Shown: positions 1-10,433 of the stretch, piece after piece | Layout: every line of letters begins with the position of its first letter | How positions within the stretch are numbered: position 1 is the first letter of the stretch | NCBI GenBank assembly: GCA_024195585.1 | Contig: SWBL01000447.1 | Coordinates: forward strand, 1 to 32,812 | DNA length: 32,812 nt | Direction: 5' to 3' | From: Aureobasidium sp. EXF-3400 | Lineage: Eukaryota > Ascomycota > Dothideomycetes > Dothideales > Saccotheciaceae | Translations under genes and position numbers: made by a program | Notes under the pieces: model-generated | What the model saw: the letters and a program-made list of their open reading frames with translations, nothing else | The model's database searches: none | What the model was told of the DNA's origin: nothing

Positions 1-88
1 ATCCCGTCCGCTCTGCCATACATAAGCAGTTGAACGGCAGATTAGTACTACGGTGGGTGACCACGTGGGAATCCCTGCTGCTGTATGT
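1..88 (+). rRNA. 5S ribosomal RNA, 3' part (5' end lies outside the window)
   Basis: The first 88 bases match the 3' three quarters of an ascomycete 5S rRNA. They include the conserved ATCCCGTCCGCTCTGCC stretch, the GGTGGGTGACCAC motif and the terminal CTGCTGTATGT that closes helix I with the missing 5' end. A full gene is about 120 nt, so roughly 32 nt are cut off by the window edge. T-runs for pol III termination follow directly. No other rRNA gene lies nearby, which fits the dispersed 5S genes of Pezizomycotina rather than an rDNA repeat. Confidence 0.93.
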
Positions 89-99
89 TTTGTCTTTTT
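88..99 (+). terminator. RNA polymerase III terminator of the 5S gene
   Basis: Two T-runs (88-91 and 95-99) follow directly on the last base-paired nucleotides of the 5S rRNA. Runs of four or more T on the sense strand are the standard pol III stop signal. Confidence 0.75.
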
Positions 100-509
100 G
101 GCCTGCTATCATAATAGATTGCTTTTTGGAAAGTATTATAAGTATACGGTTGGATTGTAATTTGTCCCAGAGAAAATCGCACGGGTGACTCTAGTTGGGT
201 CATCCTTTCCGTTCCAGACTTGATTATCTTCTCTGGAGCAAAGATGTGTTGCCATGAAACGACAAAACCAGGAAACGCACTTCGGTTGAGCCCTGTAACA
301 GAATCGTGGCAGAGAAGGCTGTTACTGGACAATCGTTCTTCTGATCGTGTCCTTGCATATATCCTTGAGTCGAAGGACTTTACTTATGATAGTCACTACG
401 GCATCAGCGATTCCTGCCGGCCGTGACTTCATTGTCCCAATAATCATAAACGTTGAGTAGGATGTAATCCTCGCATCTTCTGGCATCCGTCTCAGACATC
501 CAGGATCCC
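100..509. other. Intergenic region between 5S rRNA and VPS51 3' end
   Basis: I see no recognisable gene. The short reading frames here (under 100 codons, on both strands) resemble no known family. The part next to 510 is probably the 3' UTR of VPS51. Confidence 0.5.
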
Positions 510-1274
510 TCAATCCTCACCAACGACTTCCACACACTTCCTCTTCACCTCATCTACACCCTTGACTCCCTCCCACTTCTCCAACAACGCCTTCACCTCA
601 TCCCACTCCTTCTTTGCCTCTTCCTCTTTCCCCTGCTCTTTCAACCCCCTCAACCTCTCCGGCGCCCCCAACACCCACCTCACAGTTTCCCTCTGTCCCT
701 CCCTCCCACCTCCCACCCTACTCCCCGCAATACCCCCAGCAACATCAGCAATATGTTTCACCGCCGGCTCAAGCGTCGTCGTCACCGGCGCCATGGGATC
801 CACATTCTCCCTCATCCTACTAATCGTACTCGTCGCAGAGAGCAAAGTAGTATAATTATCATACACCAATGCTTTTTTATCGCCTTCGAGTCCTAGCGCT
901 GAGATGGTGATGGAGTTTAAAGTGCGAAGTAGTGTTTCTGCATCTGCGGTTTGGAGGAGTTCGTCGACGTAGGTTTGAGGAGAGAAAGATGGGTTGTCGA
1001 GGGTGGAGAGGGCGTCGCTGGGATTGGAGTCTTCGGTTGCAAGTGGAGCTGCTGTAGGCGGAGGTTTTTCGGTGGGGGCTTGTGTAGATTGGAGATTGTA
1101 GAATTCGCGGAGGGCGGCGCGGTCGCGGCGGCGTGAAGATGGTGGAATGGGTGTGCTGCTGTTGTCGTGGATCGAGGCTGGCCGTGATGTTGAGGGAGAG
1201 CGGGTTGAGTTTATTGTGCTGGTTGAGCCGCGACGGCTCAGATTGAAGCTTGGTCGTGGCGATGCGATTGACAT
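510..1274 (-). CDS. VPS51: Vps51-like subunit of the GARP tethering complex
   Basis: This single-exon gene encodes about 254 residues. GARP (Vps51-54) tethers endosome-derived vesicles at the trans-Golgi network, and Vps51 also joins the EARP complex. The N-terminal 60 residues are Ser/Thr/Arg-rich and disordered (fungal pattern MSIASPRPS...), followed by RRDRAALREFYNL. The diagnostic Vps51/Vps67 segment follows: YVDELLQTADAETLLRTLN, then KKALVYDNYTTLLSATSTI and MRENVDPM, the helix typical of the domain. The C-terminus is rich in Lys and Glu and probably coiled. The frame stays open 30 codons further upstream (to 1364), but I chose the Met at 1274 because it begins the conserved fungal N-terminus. 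It lies 244 nt downstream of RRP6 on the same strand, so it probably has its own short promoter. Confidence 0.88.
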   Translation of the reverse strand: MSIASPRPSFNLSRRGSTSTINSTRSPSTSRPASIHDNSSTPIPPSSRRRDRAALREFYNLQSTQAPTEKPPPTAAPLATEDSNPSDALSTLDNPSFSPQTYVDELLQTADAETLLRTLNSITISALGLEGDKKALVYDNYTTLLSATSTISRMRENVDPMAPVTTTLEPAVKHIADVAGGIAGSRVGGGREGQRETVRWVLGAPERLRGLKEQGKEEEAKKEWDEVKALLEKWEGVKGVDEVKRKCVEVVGED

Positions 1275-1518
1275 CGTGGATGATGTGTGTCGTTGGACCT
1301 GTGATGTATCGTCGTGTCTCTCAAGTGGAAAGTGCAAGTTGTTGATGTCAAGGGTCAAATTCACGATTGTCTGACATGTGCATTTGTGGGGTAAAGATGG
1401 TCAGGGTCACCAAAATCTTGATGCTTCTAGCAGAAATAAAATCCTATCCCGACCGTTCGTGGTCTAAAGTCTATGTAACCCATGCCCGCTCCCAGCACCC
1501 CCGATAAACTCCATGCCT

Positions 1519-3972
1519 TTACTTCCTGAATGTCATGCTCTTGCCAGCTCTCTCCTTTTGTTGTCTGGGCATACCCTTCATCGTGTCGAGCGCCTTGACG
1601 AACGGATTGAACGCCTTGGTCTTGGGCTCCTTCTTGTTCTTTCTACGGTCGCGAGGATCCGGAATGCTAGCATCTAGCACACTAGGCGCAGCTGCGTAAT
1701 CAAACTCCTCCTCTTCCAAGTCAACCTCCGCCGCATGCTGGGCTGCCGCCTCTTTCTCTGCCTTCTTTTGCTCTTTACGTTGACGTTTGGCTTCGCGCTT
1801 AGCTTCCAGACTCTCATCAGCTGTAATGTCAATCTCGTCGGCATTGGTTGCGAGACTGTCTCTGCCAGTCGAAATGGCGTCAGAGTCACGCTTGCGTCCA
1901 CGCTCCTTAAGAGTGAAGATGCGGTCCTTAGGTGTTGGTAGCGCACTAGAAGGTGTGGCGGACGTGGGCGTCGCACTGACAGGAGTTGGTGGCGCTGTCA
2001 ATGGAGCCGATGAAGCAAAGATTTCTGCCGTCAATGGGGGAAGAGGAACCGAGAGTGAAATGTTCGATGAGTAGGGACGAGTCTGATTGCCCTGGTTCTT
2101 ACCACCGAACAGGCCGCCCCAAAATTGAGACACCTTTGCACGAACTCCTGATGGCTCGCTGCTGTCAGTACGGCTCAAGATTGGTGCTTTGGGTTCCACT
2201 GGAGCGGCCACAGCCGTTTGCTTAGGCTGTGATCGCTTTAGAGCAGCGAAGTGAGAAGGTGTCTCATTAAGGGGTATTCCCATGGTGTGTGATTCGATCT
2301 CTTTGAGTGTCGTGACCATGTCAGGTCCGTTCTCGCCTTGCTCTTTGGCTTTGACGATGACGGACACTAGCTCATCGGCTCTCAGTCGCACAGTCTGGCT
2401 GACATTACCAGCGACGTTGAACAACTGGGCCTTCTCGGTAGGCATCTCCTTTGCAATGGTGAAGATGTTGTGGTTTGGCATGATGTAGTGAGTACTGTCG
2501 TCCTGCTCACGAGCGACTTGGTCACGCCACTGGTGGATGGCGCGGAAGACAGCAAATTGCTGCTTATCCATCAGAGCAGGCGTGCGGCTCAGCATCTTGT
2601 ACCATCCTCCGGGGCCCAGACCTTGTGCTGCGTCATAGACGGGGTGTTCGTATCTTTGAAGAGCGGTATCTCTGGAGCGCGTCAAGACGTCGTGAATTTT
2701 ATCCTGTTCGTGGTTGGGAACGGAAAAGTCGGACTTCTCGATGAGCTCGTTGCGCATGTTGTCGTAGATGTAGAGAAGGAAATGCGTATCGGAACGTGCG
2801 TACTCGAACATTTCCTGAGGGAGGGGTCTGATGCGCCAATCGGCCGTTTGGTACTGCTTCTGAGCGTCGAAGTTGACGAACTTCTTGAGTAAGAATGCCA
2901 GACTTCCTCCAGTGTATCCAAGGGCTCTTGATGCGAAATGCGTGTCGAACAGACCCACGACGTACAAACCCAAGTCTCTTTGCAACCAGGTGATATCCAT
3001 GAAAGCACCGTGCAAGACCTTAAGAATCTTGGGATCGGCGAAGACTTCGTTAAGCTTGCTCAGCTTCCTCCTCCAGGGCTGAAGAGTGTCGACGATCCAG
3101 TCCTTATCGCGAGTGCTGATCTGCATCAACGAAACAATACCGATGTATGAGCGCGAGTCGTGGTGTTCCAGATCGATGGCAATCTCCTTTGCCTTCTTGA
3201 GCTCTTGAAGCATCTCATCTACCTTCTCTTCTGTATCGACATATGTAGCAGTAGTGGTTTCGTAAGGGTGGTATGGAATGGGTTCCGCTTGAGTATAGAC
3301 GAATGTCGGGTATTTGTATTGCTCGATCTCTTTCTGATAGGGATGCGGGTGGTGCTGGACATTGTTTTGGTCCTTGAACAGTTCCAGAGCTTTGGCATAA
3401 GGTACGATGGCGTGGGGTTTCGATTGGAGAAGCGGTTTGAAGGGTCCTGTTTCGGCGTTTGTGGGAACATCGTCGAATGTTTGTTGAGGCTTGGGCATGT
3501 CTTGTGACCGGAGGGCCTGTGAGATGCGCGAGTACTTTTGCGACTTGGTCGGTGTTTGTGCCTGAGCGGGATCAGTAGATGTTGAAGAAGGGTGTTAGGA
3601 AGTGAGCCTGACCTGATCTCTCGACGGGCTCAAGCGCTTAACAGCGCCCGTGTATTCGTCCAGGCTTATGTCTGCCTTCTCAAGCAAGCTGTCGATAACA
3701 TCAACGACGCTGCTCCATTGTGCGTCTACAGCGTCTGTATCGGGCAACTTGGGACGTACAAGCTCCGTACTCGAAGCCGCATTGCCCAGAAGGCGTTCCG
3801 CAAGCCCCAGAAGGCGCGCATTTTGTCTGTCGAGAGCGCGACCCAGCGTTGGATCCAGCGATCGGTGGAAGCCCAAGTCCTCGGATGAGATAGCCTGCGA
3901 TGATCTGGTGACGGCGACGAGGGATGCTTGAATCTGCTGCTGTAACGTGTTGAAATCACTCAACGCCTCCAT
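1519..3972 (-). CDS. RRP6: Exosome-associated 3'-5' exoribonuclease Rrp6 (EXOSC10)
   Basis: Two exons, 3972-3613 and 3561-1519, joined across a 51-nt intron (3562-3612, CTCAG acceptor), give 800 residues. Rrp6 is the nuclear exosome's distributive RNase D-type nuclease; it trims rRNA, snoRNA and cryptic transcripts. Residues 1-120 are the PMC2NT region that binds Rrp47. The DEDD-Y catalytic set is complete: D250 and E252 in AIDLEHHDS, D309 in LHGAFMDITWL, and Y374 and D378 in YARSDTHFLL. An HRDC domain follows (about 454-526, FAVFRAIHQWRDQVA), then a long low-complexity tail with Lys/Arg/Glu-rich stretches suited to nuclear import and exosome binding. Splicing fuses the PMC2NT exon in phase 0 to AQTPTKSQKYSRIS, which makes the Met at 3498 internal. 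It diverges from the GH95 gene across about 540 bp. Confidence 0.95.
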
Positions 3973-4513
3973 TGTTCGTGTAGGCGCAGTGTCGTGGTTG
4001 TGAAGAAAGCTGATCTGAAATCTCGCACGCCTTCCAAAGATGGAATCTTCAAAAGTTCCGCCGCACAGACGTCAGGAAAGAGCGACTCCCCGCATTTCTT
4101 GGCATCTTCCTGACGTTCACGGTTTGCCCTTTCGCCTCGGCTGCTCTTGCCCTCTCCTCAACTTGCAAGCACTCATCCTGCTGCTTTCTCTGTTCAGATG
4201 TCCGTTACCTTCTCATCTTCTCGACAATGCTGGAGAGGGTTTATCCGCTGGTCTCTTATAGTGCTCCCATAGACTGCTCATGCATCTCTGCTATAGTCTC
4301 GCCTGTCATTGTCCCGAAGCCGTGCAGCAGACAACGCATCCTTCCAGTCAACATCATGTAGGTTCTCGAGACGATCAATGACGATCCGGACAAATTTACA
4401 ACCCTGATCCATGCACCCCTCATTGCATCGCGAGGGGAGATGTAACCAGCGAAAGACTTATATGCTACCACTCATGACCTTTCATGATTTCATCAGTTCA
4501 ATCAGCCTTGATC
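3973..4513. promoter_or_regulatory. Divergent intergenic region between RRP6 and the GH95 gene
   Basis: About 540 bp separate the two start codons, so both promoters must lie here. Stress-element-like CCCCT (about 4417) and AGGGG (about 4433) pentamers sit on the GH95 side; such short motifs are weak evidence. Small open frames (for example 4040-4261) look like chance. Confidence 0.45.
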
Positions 4514-6975
4514 ATGGTGATGTATATTTTGTACGTCTTGCTGTCTGGACTATGCCTGATACAAGGTTCTTCTGCCAAATCTCTTTGGGCGAAAGCGCCA
4601 GCGAACAACTTCACAGACATAATCAGGACGGCATATCCGATCGGTAATGGAAGATTAGCTGGTACCTCTCACTTTCACGAAAACTTGGACAACCTGTTGA
4701 CCTAGCTACAGCGCTTCCATTCGGTAATCCTGGACATGAAAAACTTAGCCTGAACGTAGACTCGTTATGGAGTGGAGGGCCGTTCGAGAACTCTAGCTAC
4801 AATGGAGGCAATCTTCAATCTTCCGTGTCGTCAGCACTGCCTGGTATTCGTGACTGGATCTTCAAGAATGGCACTGGGAACGTGACTGCTCTGATGGGAG
4901 ACAACAACAATTACGGAAGCTACGCTGTTCTTGGAAACTTTTCTGTCTCGATCGATAATATATCAAGTTTCACGGCGTACAACAGATCTCTTGACCTTCT
5001 GACTGGTGTTTATACAACCACATTTGAGGCAAGTGGCACCAGATACACGACGTAAGTAAGATTCGATTTGATGCTGATGTATTTCGGGATGTTGACATGC
5101 ACTAGCAACACATACTGCTCCTACCCAGACAATGTTTGTGTTTATGAGCTGTCCTCGCACAACTCTTTACCGGCTGTACACGTCTCATTTGAGAATCAAC
5201 AGTCCAATACCTCTCCGGTTAGCTCAGCGTGTTCGGCCTCCTCAAGAACTGCATCGTTCCTGGGTATCACACAAGCGACCATTGGCATGGTATATCGCGC
5301 CGAAGCGAGAGTGGCTGGCAAGGTCGCATCACTCTCCTGTTCCTCGGGAGTCCTCACCATCGAACCAAGCGTGAAGCAGCGATCTTTGACTATTGTGATT
5401 GCGGCCGGTACGAGTTATGCAGAGACTGAAGGAACTGCAGCGGCAAACTACTCGTTCAAAGGTCCGGATCCCGGAGACTACATCGCTACCGTCGCAGCTT
5501 CAGCAGCAGCAAAGGGGTCCAAAACATTGTTACGGCGTCACATTGCAGACTACTCCGCTCTGTCCTCTCGCTTTACACTTAATCTTCCAGACACAGCTGG
5601 ATCAGCCGGCAAACCAACGGCAGAACTCATAGCCTCTTACCAAGGCACTGAGAACATCACCAGCGACCCCTACTACGAGTCTCTCCAGTTTGACTATGGC
5701 CGCCATCTCTTCATTTCCTCGTCACGCCAGAACTCACTCCCGCCAAATCTGCAAGGAAAGTGGGCCTATGGACTAGAGAATGCCTGGGGCGCTGACTACC
5801 ATGCCAACATCAACTTGCAAATGAACCATTGGGGAGTAGACCAAACCGGATTGGGTGAGCTGCAAGAAGCACTATGGCGCTACATGACTGAGACCTGGGT
5901 TCCTCGAGGCACAGAGACCGCCCAACTGCTCTATGATGCACCGGGCTGGGTAACACATGATGAGATGAACATATTTGGCCACACTGGCATGAAAACAGGA
6001 GACGAGTATTGGGCAAACTATCCCGCATCGGCGGCTTGGATGATGTTGCACGTCTCTGATCATTTATCCTACTCCCAGGACGTCAACTGGCTGCGCAAGA
6101 CAGGATATCCATTACTCGAAGGTGTATCTTCGTTCTGGTTAAGTCAGCTGCAAGAAGACAAGTGGTTTCATGATGGAAGTTTGGTTGTGAACCCCTGCTC
6201 CTCACCTGAACATGGGCCCACGACTTTCGGATGCGCACACCATCAACAACTGCTCTATTCTCTATTCACGAATACCATATCCTCTGCCAACGTTCTCAAT
6301 ATCTCATCGCCCCTTATCACATCCATGACCGAAGCACTGCAAACCCTAGACACAGGCCTCCACATCAACCTCGATCTGCAGACCGTCCAAGAGTGGAAAC
6401 TCACCTCGCTAGACGACACCTACAACACCAACTCCACCCACCGCCATCTCTCCCATCTCATCGGCTGGTATCCAGGTTCCTCCCTCTCAGGTCTCTTATC
6501 CGGCTACACAAACACCACCATCTCCACCGCTATCCGCAACACCCTTTCCCTCCGCGGCCCCGGTATCGCAGACGCAAACGCCGGCTGGGAAAAAGTCTGG
6601 CGATCAGCATGTTGGTCACGTCTCAACGCCTCTTCTGAAGCATACTCTGAGCTCCGCCTCACTATATCTCAAAACATCGCTTCCAATGGTCTGTCCATGT
6701 ATTCTGGCAAGAATGAGCCTTTCCAGATCGATGCAAACTTTGGATACGTCGGGGCTGTGTTGGCTATGTTGGTCGTTGATATTGAGGAGTTGGGAGATGT
6801 GGTTTTGGGACCGGCGATTCCTAGGGAATGGGGTGGGGGTAGTGTCAAGGGCTTAAGGGTCAGAGGTGTTGGCAGTGTGAACTTTGGGTGGGATGGGGAG
6901 GGCATGGTGAGGTGGGCGAAATGTGTAGGCGTCAAGAGGAAGGTTGTCAATCTTGAAGGGACTGTGTTATGCTAG
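4514..6975 (+). CDS. Secreted GH95 family alpha-L-fucosidase-like glycoside hydrolase
   Basis: Three exons (4514-4661, 4712-5051, 5106-6975) with introns of 50 and 54 nt give 785 residues. GH95 enzymes remove terminal alpha-fucose (some act on alpha-L-galactose) by inversion. Residues 1 to about 21 form a signal peptide (YILYVLLSGLCLIQGSSA). The GH95 N-terminal beta domain follows: YPIGNGRLA spliced to ALPFGNPGHEKLSLNVDSLW. The (alpha/alpha)6 catalytic part has NINLQMNHW (N398, N400), NPCSSPEHGP (E531, inferred general acid) and FQIDANFG (D705, inferred partner); these match the positions known from the Bifidobacterium enzyme. Many N-glycosylation sequons (NNIS, NSTH, NTT) fit secretion. An in-frame ATG at 4484 would lengthen the leader by 10 residues; I prefer 4514 because it gives a standard signal peptide. 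The gene converges on the GH18 chitinase. Exact sugar specificity cannot be read from the sequence. Confidence 0.93.
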
Positions 6976-7180
6976 ATCTGGCATCGATACTTTCATGTCG
7001 ATAGTCCTATACCAATATAACCAAAAACCTCCTACCAAACTATTCAACCATAATAGACCAAAAAAGGTGGCTGTACCACACCACTCTTACCACAATTGGC
7101 CCATGCCGGCGGCGAGAGAGAAGGGGAGGGAAGTGCCGGCATGGGTTCAATTGGGTAAGGAGCGGAATGTTACAGCCACA

Positions 7181-7275
7181 GCGGTCCTGCCAGGGGATTG
7201 AACCCTGGCCGTGGCGACAAAGATAGCAACCTATATAGGCTGCCCAGGTTTAGCCTTCACCATAGACAACGGACC
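7181..7275 (-). repeat. tRNA-like pol III module 1 (degenerate, possibly SINE-derived)
   Basis: Read on the minus strand, this 95-nt segment starts GGTCCGTTG and ends with a perfect T-arm: a CAGGG/CCCTG stem around TTCAATC, box B consensus GGGTTCAATCC at 7195-7205. GGACC follows and can pair with the starting GGTCC. The acceptor stem is imperfect (5 of 7 pairs), and the middle is too long and folds poorly as a D-arm and anticodon arm, although AACCT/AGGTT could form a stem. I read it as a tRNA pseudogene or the head of a tRNA-derived repeat, not a working tRNA. Confidence 0.4.
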
Positions 7276-7664
7276 AACCGGACCTGAAAGATCCAGCACA
7301 CCCATAACGCGGTAGCTTCTATGGTTCGATGGTCTTGATTCTCCGTTGCCTAAACCCTCACATTCAACACGGGTAATTTTTTTTGCAGTCTTGAGTTCGA
7401 TTTAGCGACTAGAGAAGACAACCTTTTGCTTCTTACGCTTGAAGATAGTAAGGGCTACTTAAGGACTTGCCAATCCCTGAACATATCCCCAAAGACACGT
7501 GTGGCAACACTATCACCAATATAAGATCAGACCTGCTCGCGTATACAGATATGGATAAACAAAAGATGAAGCAAAAAAAGAGACCTCCCGCTTCCTCCTC
7601 CCAACTGTCTTTGTCCCGCATGAGCAGTTACGGACGATTGGCAGGGCGAATCATCGGCCATAGC

Positions 7665-7729
7665 TGCCTCGCCTGGGGATCGAACCCTGGATATGACGCG
7701 AATGGTAAACCACTGCGCCAACGGACCGC
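7665..7729 (-). repeat. tRNA-like pol III module 2 (degenerate, same orientation)
   Basis: On the minus strand a good box A (TGGCGCAGTGG, 7710-7720) is followed by a box B (GGGTTCGATCC, 7677-7687). The segment starts GCGGTCCGTTG, sharing GGTCCGTTG with the module about 450 bp away. The space between the boxes is about 10 nt too short for a normal anticodon arm, and the acceptor stem has mismatches. It cannot be a standard tRNA but could still recruit pol III. A tRNA-derived SINE head or tRNA relic fits best. Confidence 0.42.
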
Positions 7730-7925
7730 TACGTGAAATAACTCTATCTTTGTTCTTATGAGGGTCAGAGTGATACGTGCTGTGTGAGAGTATTGTGAGT
7801 GAAGATTGTTTGCGCAGAGATGCCATGAGTGAAGGAGGTATGTGTTTGCAGATCATTTTCTCGATCGAAGAGTGTCATTCACTCACTACTACGTTGTTGT
7901 CCAGTCCACTTCCCTGCCCAGCTCC

Positions 7926-9484
7926 TTACTCGTTGGGGAACTTGCCCCTGAGGTTGTCGTACTTGCTATGCGGATACTCCAAACAGTTCTCCACTTTCTG
8001 CATATGTTTGCCTCCATAACCTCCCATACCATTAACAACCAAGGTTATGATACTTCCCTCACCAACCCGATCTCCACTGCTTTCCCACCACATGGCACCT
8101 CCTAATGCTCTTTGTTGGATGTAATTTACTTTTGCTGCTGAGGAGGCTGGGTTGTCGTAGGTGATCATTACGCGGGAAGAGGGATCATAGCTCCATGAGG
8201 CGCCGGCGGAGGGGTCGTGGTGTTCAGTTGCTCCTGGGCGGGGAAGGGCCTGTGATCTTGCGTCAGTCCTTGTGCCTGATCGATTATGGTGGAAAGGGAG
8301 GATGAGATGGGGAGGTGGTCAGATTAGATCAAGTTATTTTAGGCGCTCATGGACCCTGGCAAGAGATGACAGCAGTACAGAAACCACGTTGCGGACAAGG
8401 GCTTTTGATACATGAGTGCATCATCTTGCCGTGTATCCGGTGTTTAGTAAGAACGATGGAAAAGGTCATGCGATGTCTTTTTATGCATCATACGGTGTGT
8501 TTCGCAGGGAGGAAAAAGAATCAAAGGTAGGTAAACTTACTTTGTAATCCCAGATACCGGATCCGGCTTCCCAACTAGCACCAGAGTCGACACCTGAGTA
8601 TGGTGCGCCAGGTCCATCTGTATTTGCAAAACTGCGGCCATACAGCGGCATACCAATGACGAGTTTACTTGGATGAATACCGCAATTCTCAGTATACCAG
8701 CGAACGGCATTTTCAGCGCTAACGGGCGTGCTTTGCGGATTCTGTTGGCAAGTAGCAATGTTGGTCTGATGACCTGCATGTGTACTCCATGTTCCCGTAA
8801 AGTCATACGCCATTAAGTTCCAGAAGTCAAGGTATCGGTCCATCTCACCTAGGTGCATACGATGCAAGTTCTCGGGGCCACAGGGTGCAGCGACTGTAAG
8901 AGCATAGTGCGGGTTTCCGGGCAGAGACTGCGAGTACGCGTCAAGAGCAAGTCTTGTGGCTCTCAAGAGAAGCACGTAGTCGCAGGCTTGAGCATCATCC
9001 GCTGGGTACTCCCAATCAACATCTAGGCCGTCAAGACCATGATCTTTGAGTAACGCGACAGCACTGTTTGCGAAACATTGGCGGCCAGCTTCGGTAGATG
9101 CAGGCCCGGCAAAGTTGGGCGAATATGTCCAACCACCGATACTGAGCAGGACCTTGAGGTTGCGGTTGCGCTTCTTAAGCAGGAAGAGCTGTTTCATGCA
9201 GCCGTACACATTGGTGCCGACATCGTTCCAAGAGTCTCCATCGTAATGCTTGTCGGTGTCTGACCATGCATCGGTCAGGTGTACCTCCCCAGTGTCGGAC
9301 TTGATATTTGCAAATGCGTAGAGGACATGGGTAAGCTTGTCAGCGGGTAGATCTTGAGGTTGATGATTGCGGCCATAAATTGCCTGGTTGCTGTTAGTAG
9401 TCTGGTATATGGACTTCATTGCCAGAAGAAGTTTACCCAGTTAACGAAGTAGGAGACAGCACGGTAGCCCTGTTGATATGCCAT
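7926..9484 (-). CDS. GH18 chitinase, intracellular-type (fungal subgroup A/V, ChiB-like)
   Basis: Exons 9484-9437, 9383-8541 and 8249-7926 give 404 residues. The first intron is 53 nt; the second, 8250-8540, is 291 nt and unusually long for this window. The first exon encodes only [16 protein letters not shown], the first beta strand of the TIM barrel, and there is no signal peptide, as in autolytic ChiB-type enzymes. Visible motifs are [10 protein letters not shown] (the SxGG motif), the catalytic [10 protein letters not shown] (residues 134-143, with E141 as acid/base), [11 protein letters not shown] (substrate-positioning Met-Ala-Tyr-Asp), and near the end [11 protein letters not shown] with the conserved Trp. 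The product cleaves beta-1,4-GlcNAc chains by substrate-assisted retention. Likely roles are cell-wall recycling or autolysis. It is divergent from the RNase T2 gene. Confidence 0.95.
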
Positions 9485-10433
9485 GGTGAGGTTGTTGGAA
9501 AGTGTAAAGTCAAGCAAAGGATGTTGTTGATGTATAAGGCCTCAAGGTCGTGATTCGTAATTGTCGTGTGGCTGTGCAAACACTGCCTGGGTGGATGGCA
9601 GAAAGATTGGAGTGAGAGCAAAGATCTAGTATAGGGTCAGTGAGCGGTTCAAGAATAGATTCGTCACTCTGTGACCTCGCTCTTTCTGTATAATCATGGA
9701 AAGAGTGAATTCTGTTAGTGCCTTGAGATTGACCATATGGTAATTTACGACTCGCAAAGGAGCAGGGGCCGGACTTACACCGCTGAGATACATACAAATT
9801 CAATGAAGCTATCTTGTATAAGACTTGTGACTGGACCAGCAGTCTAATTTCATATCTGTCGTGATCATATCAAAAGATGTTTTGATGTTGAGACAGCAAG
9901 CGGTCAGATGGCAGAACTTCGGCAGAGCGTGCATCTCTTCGCTTTCTTTCCCGCTGAAGACACGGTTCATATTGTTCGACAACCAAAGCAAATTTCACAG
10001 TGATAGGTTGGGTTTCTATACGCGAAGACCCTTCAAGAGAAATCATTCATGCTTGGGCGCAGCAGTAAAGACGGTAAAAGGTCGTGGAACGGTCAAGCTC
10101 CCAAGTCGTCAGGTGGGATGCAGGAACACGGGTGTGGCGCAGGGCAATGACGGGGTGTCGGCGATAACGATGCTTATCGGTTTCACAGGGTACCGAATGC
10201 GGAGGACCAGTCATGTGCTATCGTTCCTGCATGCTCCTGCCTCATCAGTGTACCTTCTGACTCTTATTCGTCACACATGACAGACGTCTGATCTGCCTCT
10301 CTTCATCTTCTTCCTCATTGCAGCTTGTTTCCATCTCTCATACACACCACAGCCATCTCACCTCATTGCTACCTTGGACCATCAAGGTATCCCCACACAC
10401 CCAGCTGTCCACCACATCAACAACATCGACAGC
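9485..10433. promoter_or_regulatory. Divergent intergenic region between chitinase and RNase T2
   Basis: This 949-bp interval must carry both promoters. A 139-codon open frame on the plus strand (9861-10280) has no recognisable domain, signal peptide or repeats, and I regard it as chance. No pol III or repeat signal was seen. Confidence 0.4.

Larger units (their letters stand above)
6976..7925. other. Convergent intergenic region between GH95 and GH18 genes
   Basis: This 950-bp stretch holds both 3' UTRs and two tRNA-like pol III modules, which are listed separately. Otherwise I see no gene. Open frames on both strands are short and unlike known proteins. Confidence 0.5.

Noticed and set aside
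2470..2892. 140-codon plus-strand frame
   Set aside because: Shadow of RRP6, which is unambiguous on the minus strand.
7665..7729. Functional tRNA gene
   Set aside because: Boxes A and B are good, but the segment lacks room for an anticodon arm and the acceptor stem has mismatches.
9861..10280. 139-codon open frame between chitinase and RNase T2
   Set aside because: No domain, signal peptide or compositional bias; its length is within what chance allows in 950 bp of balanced base composition.
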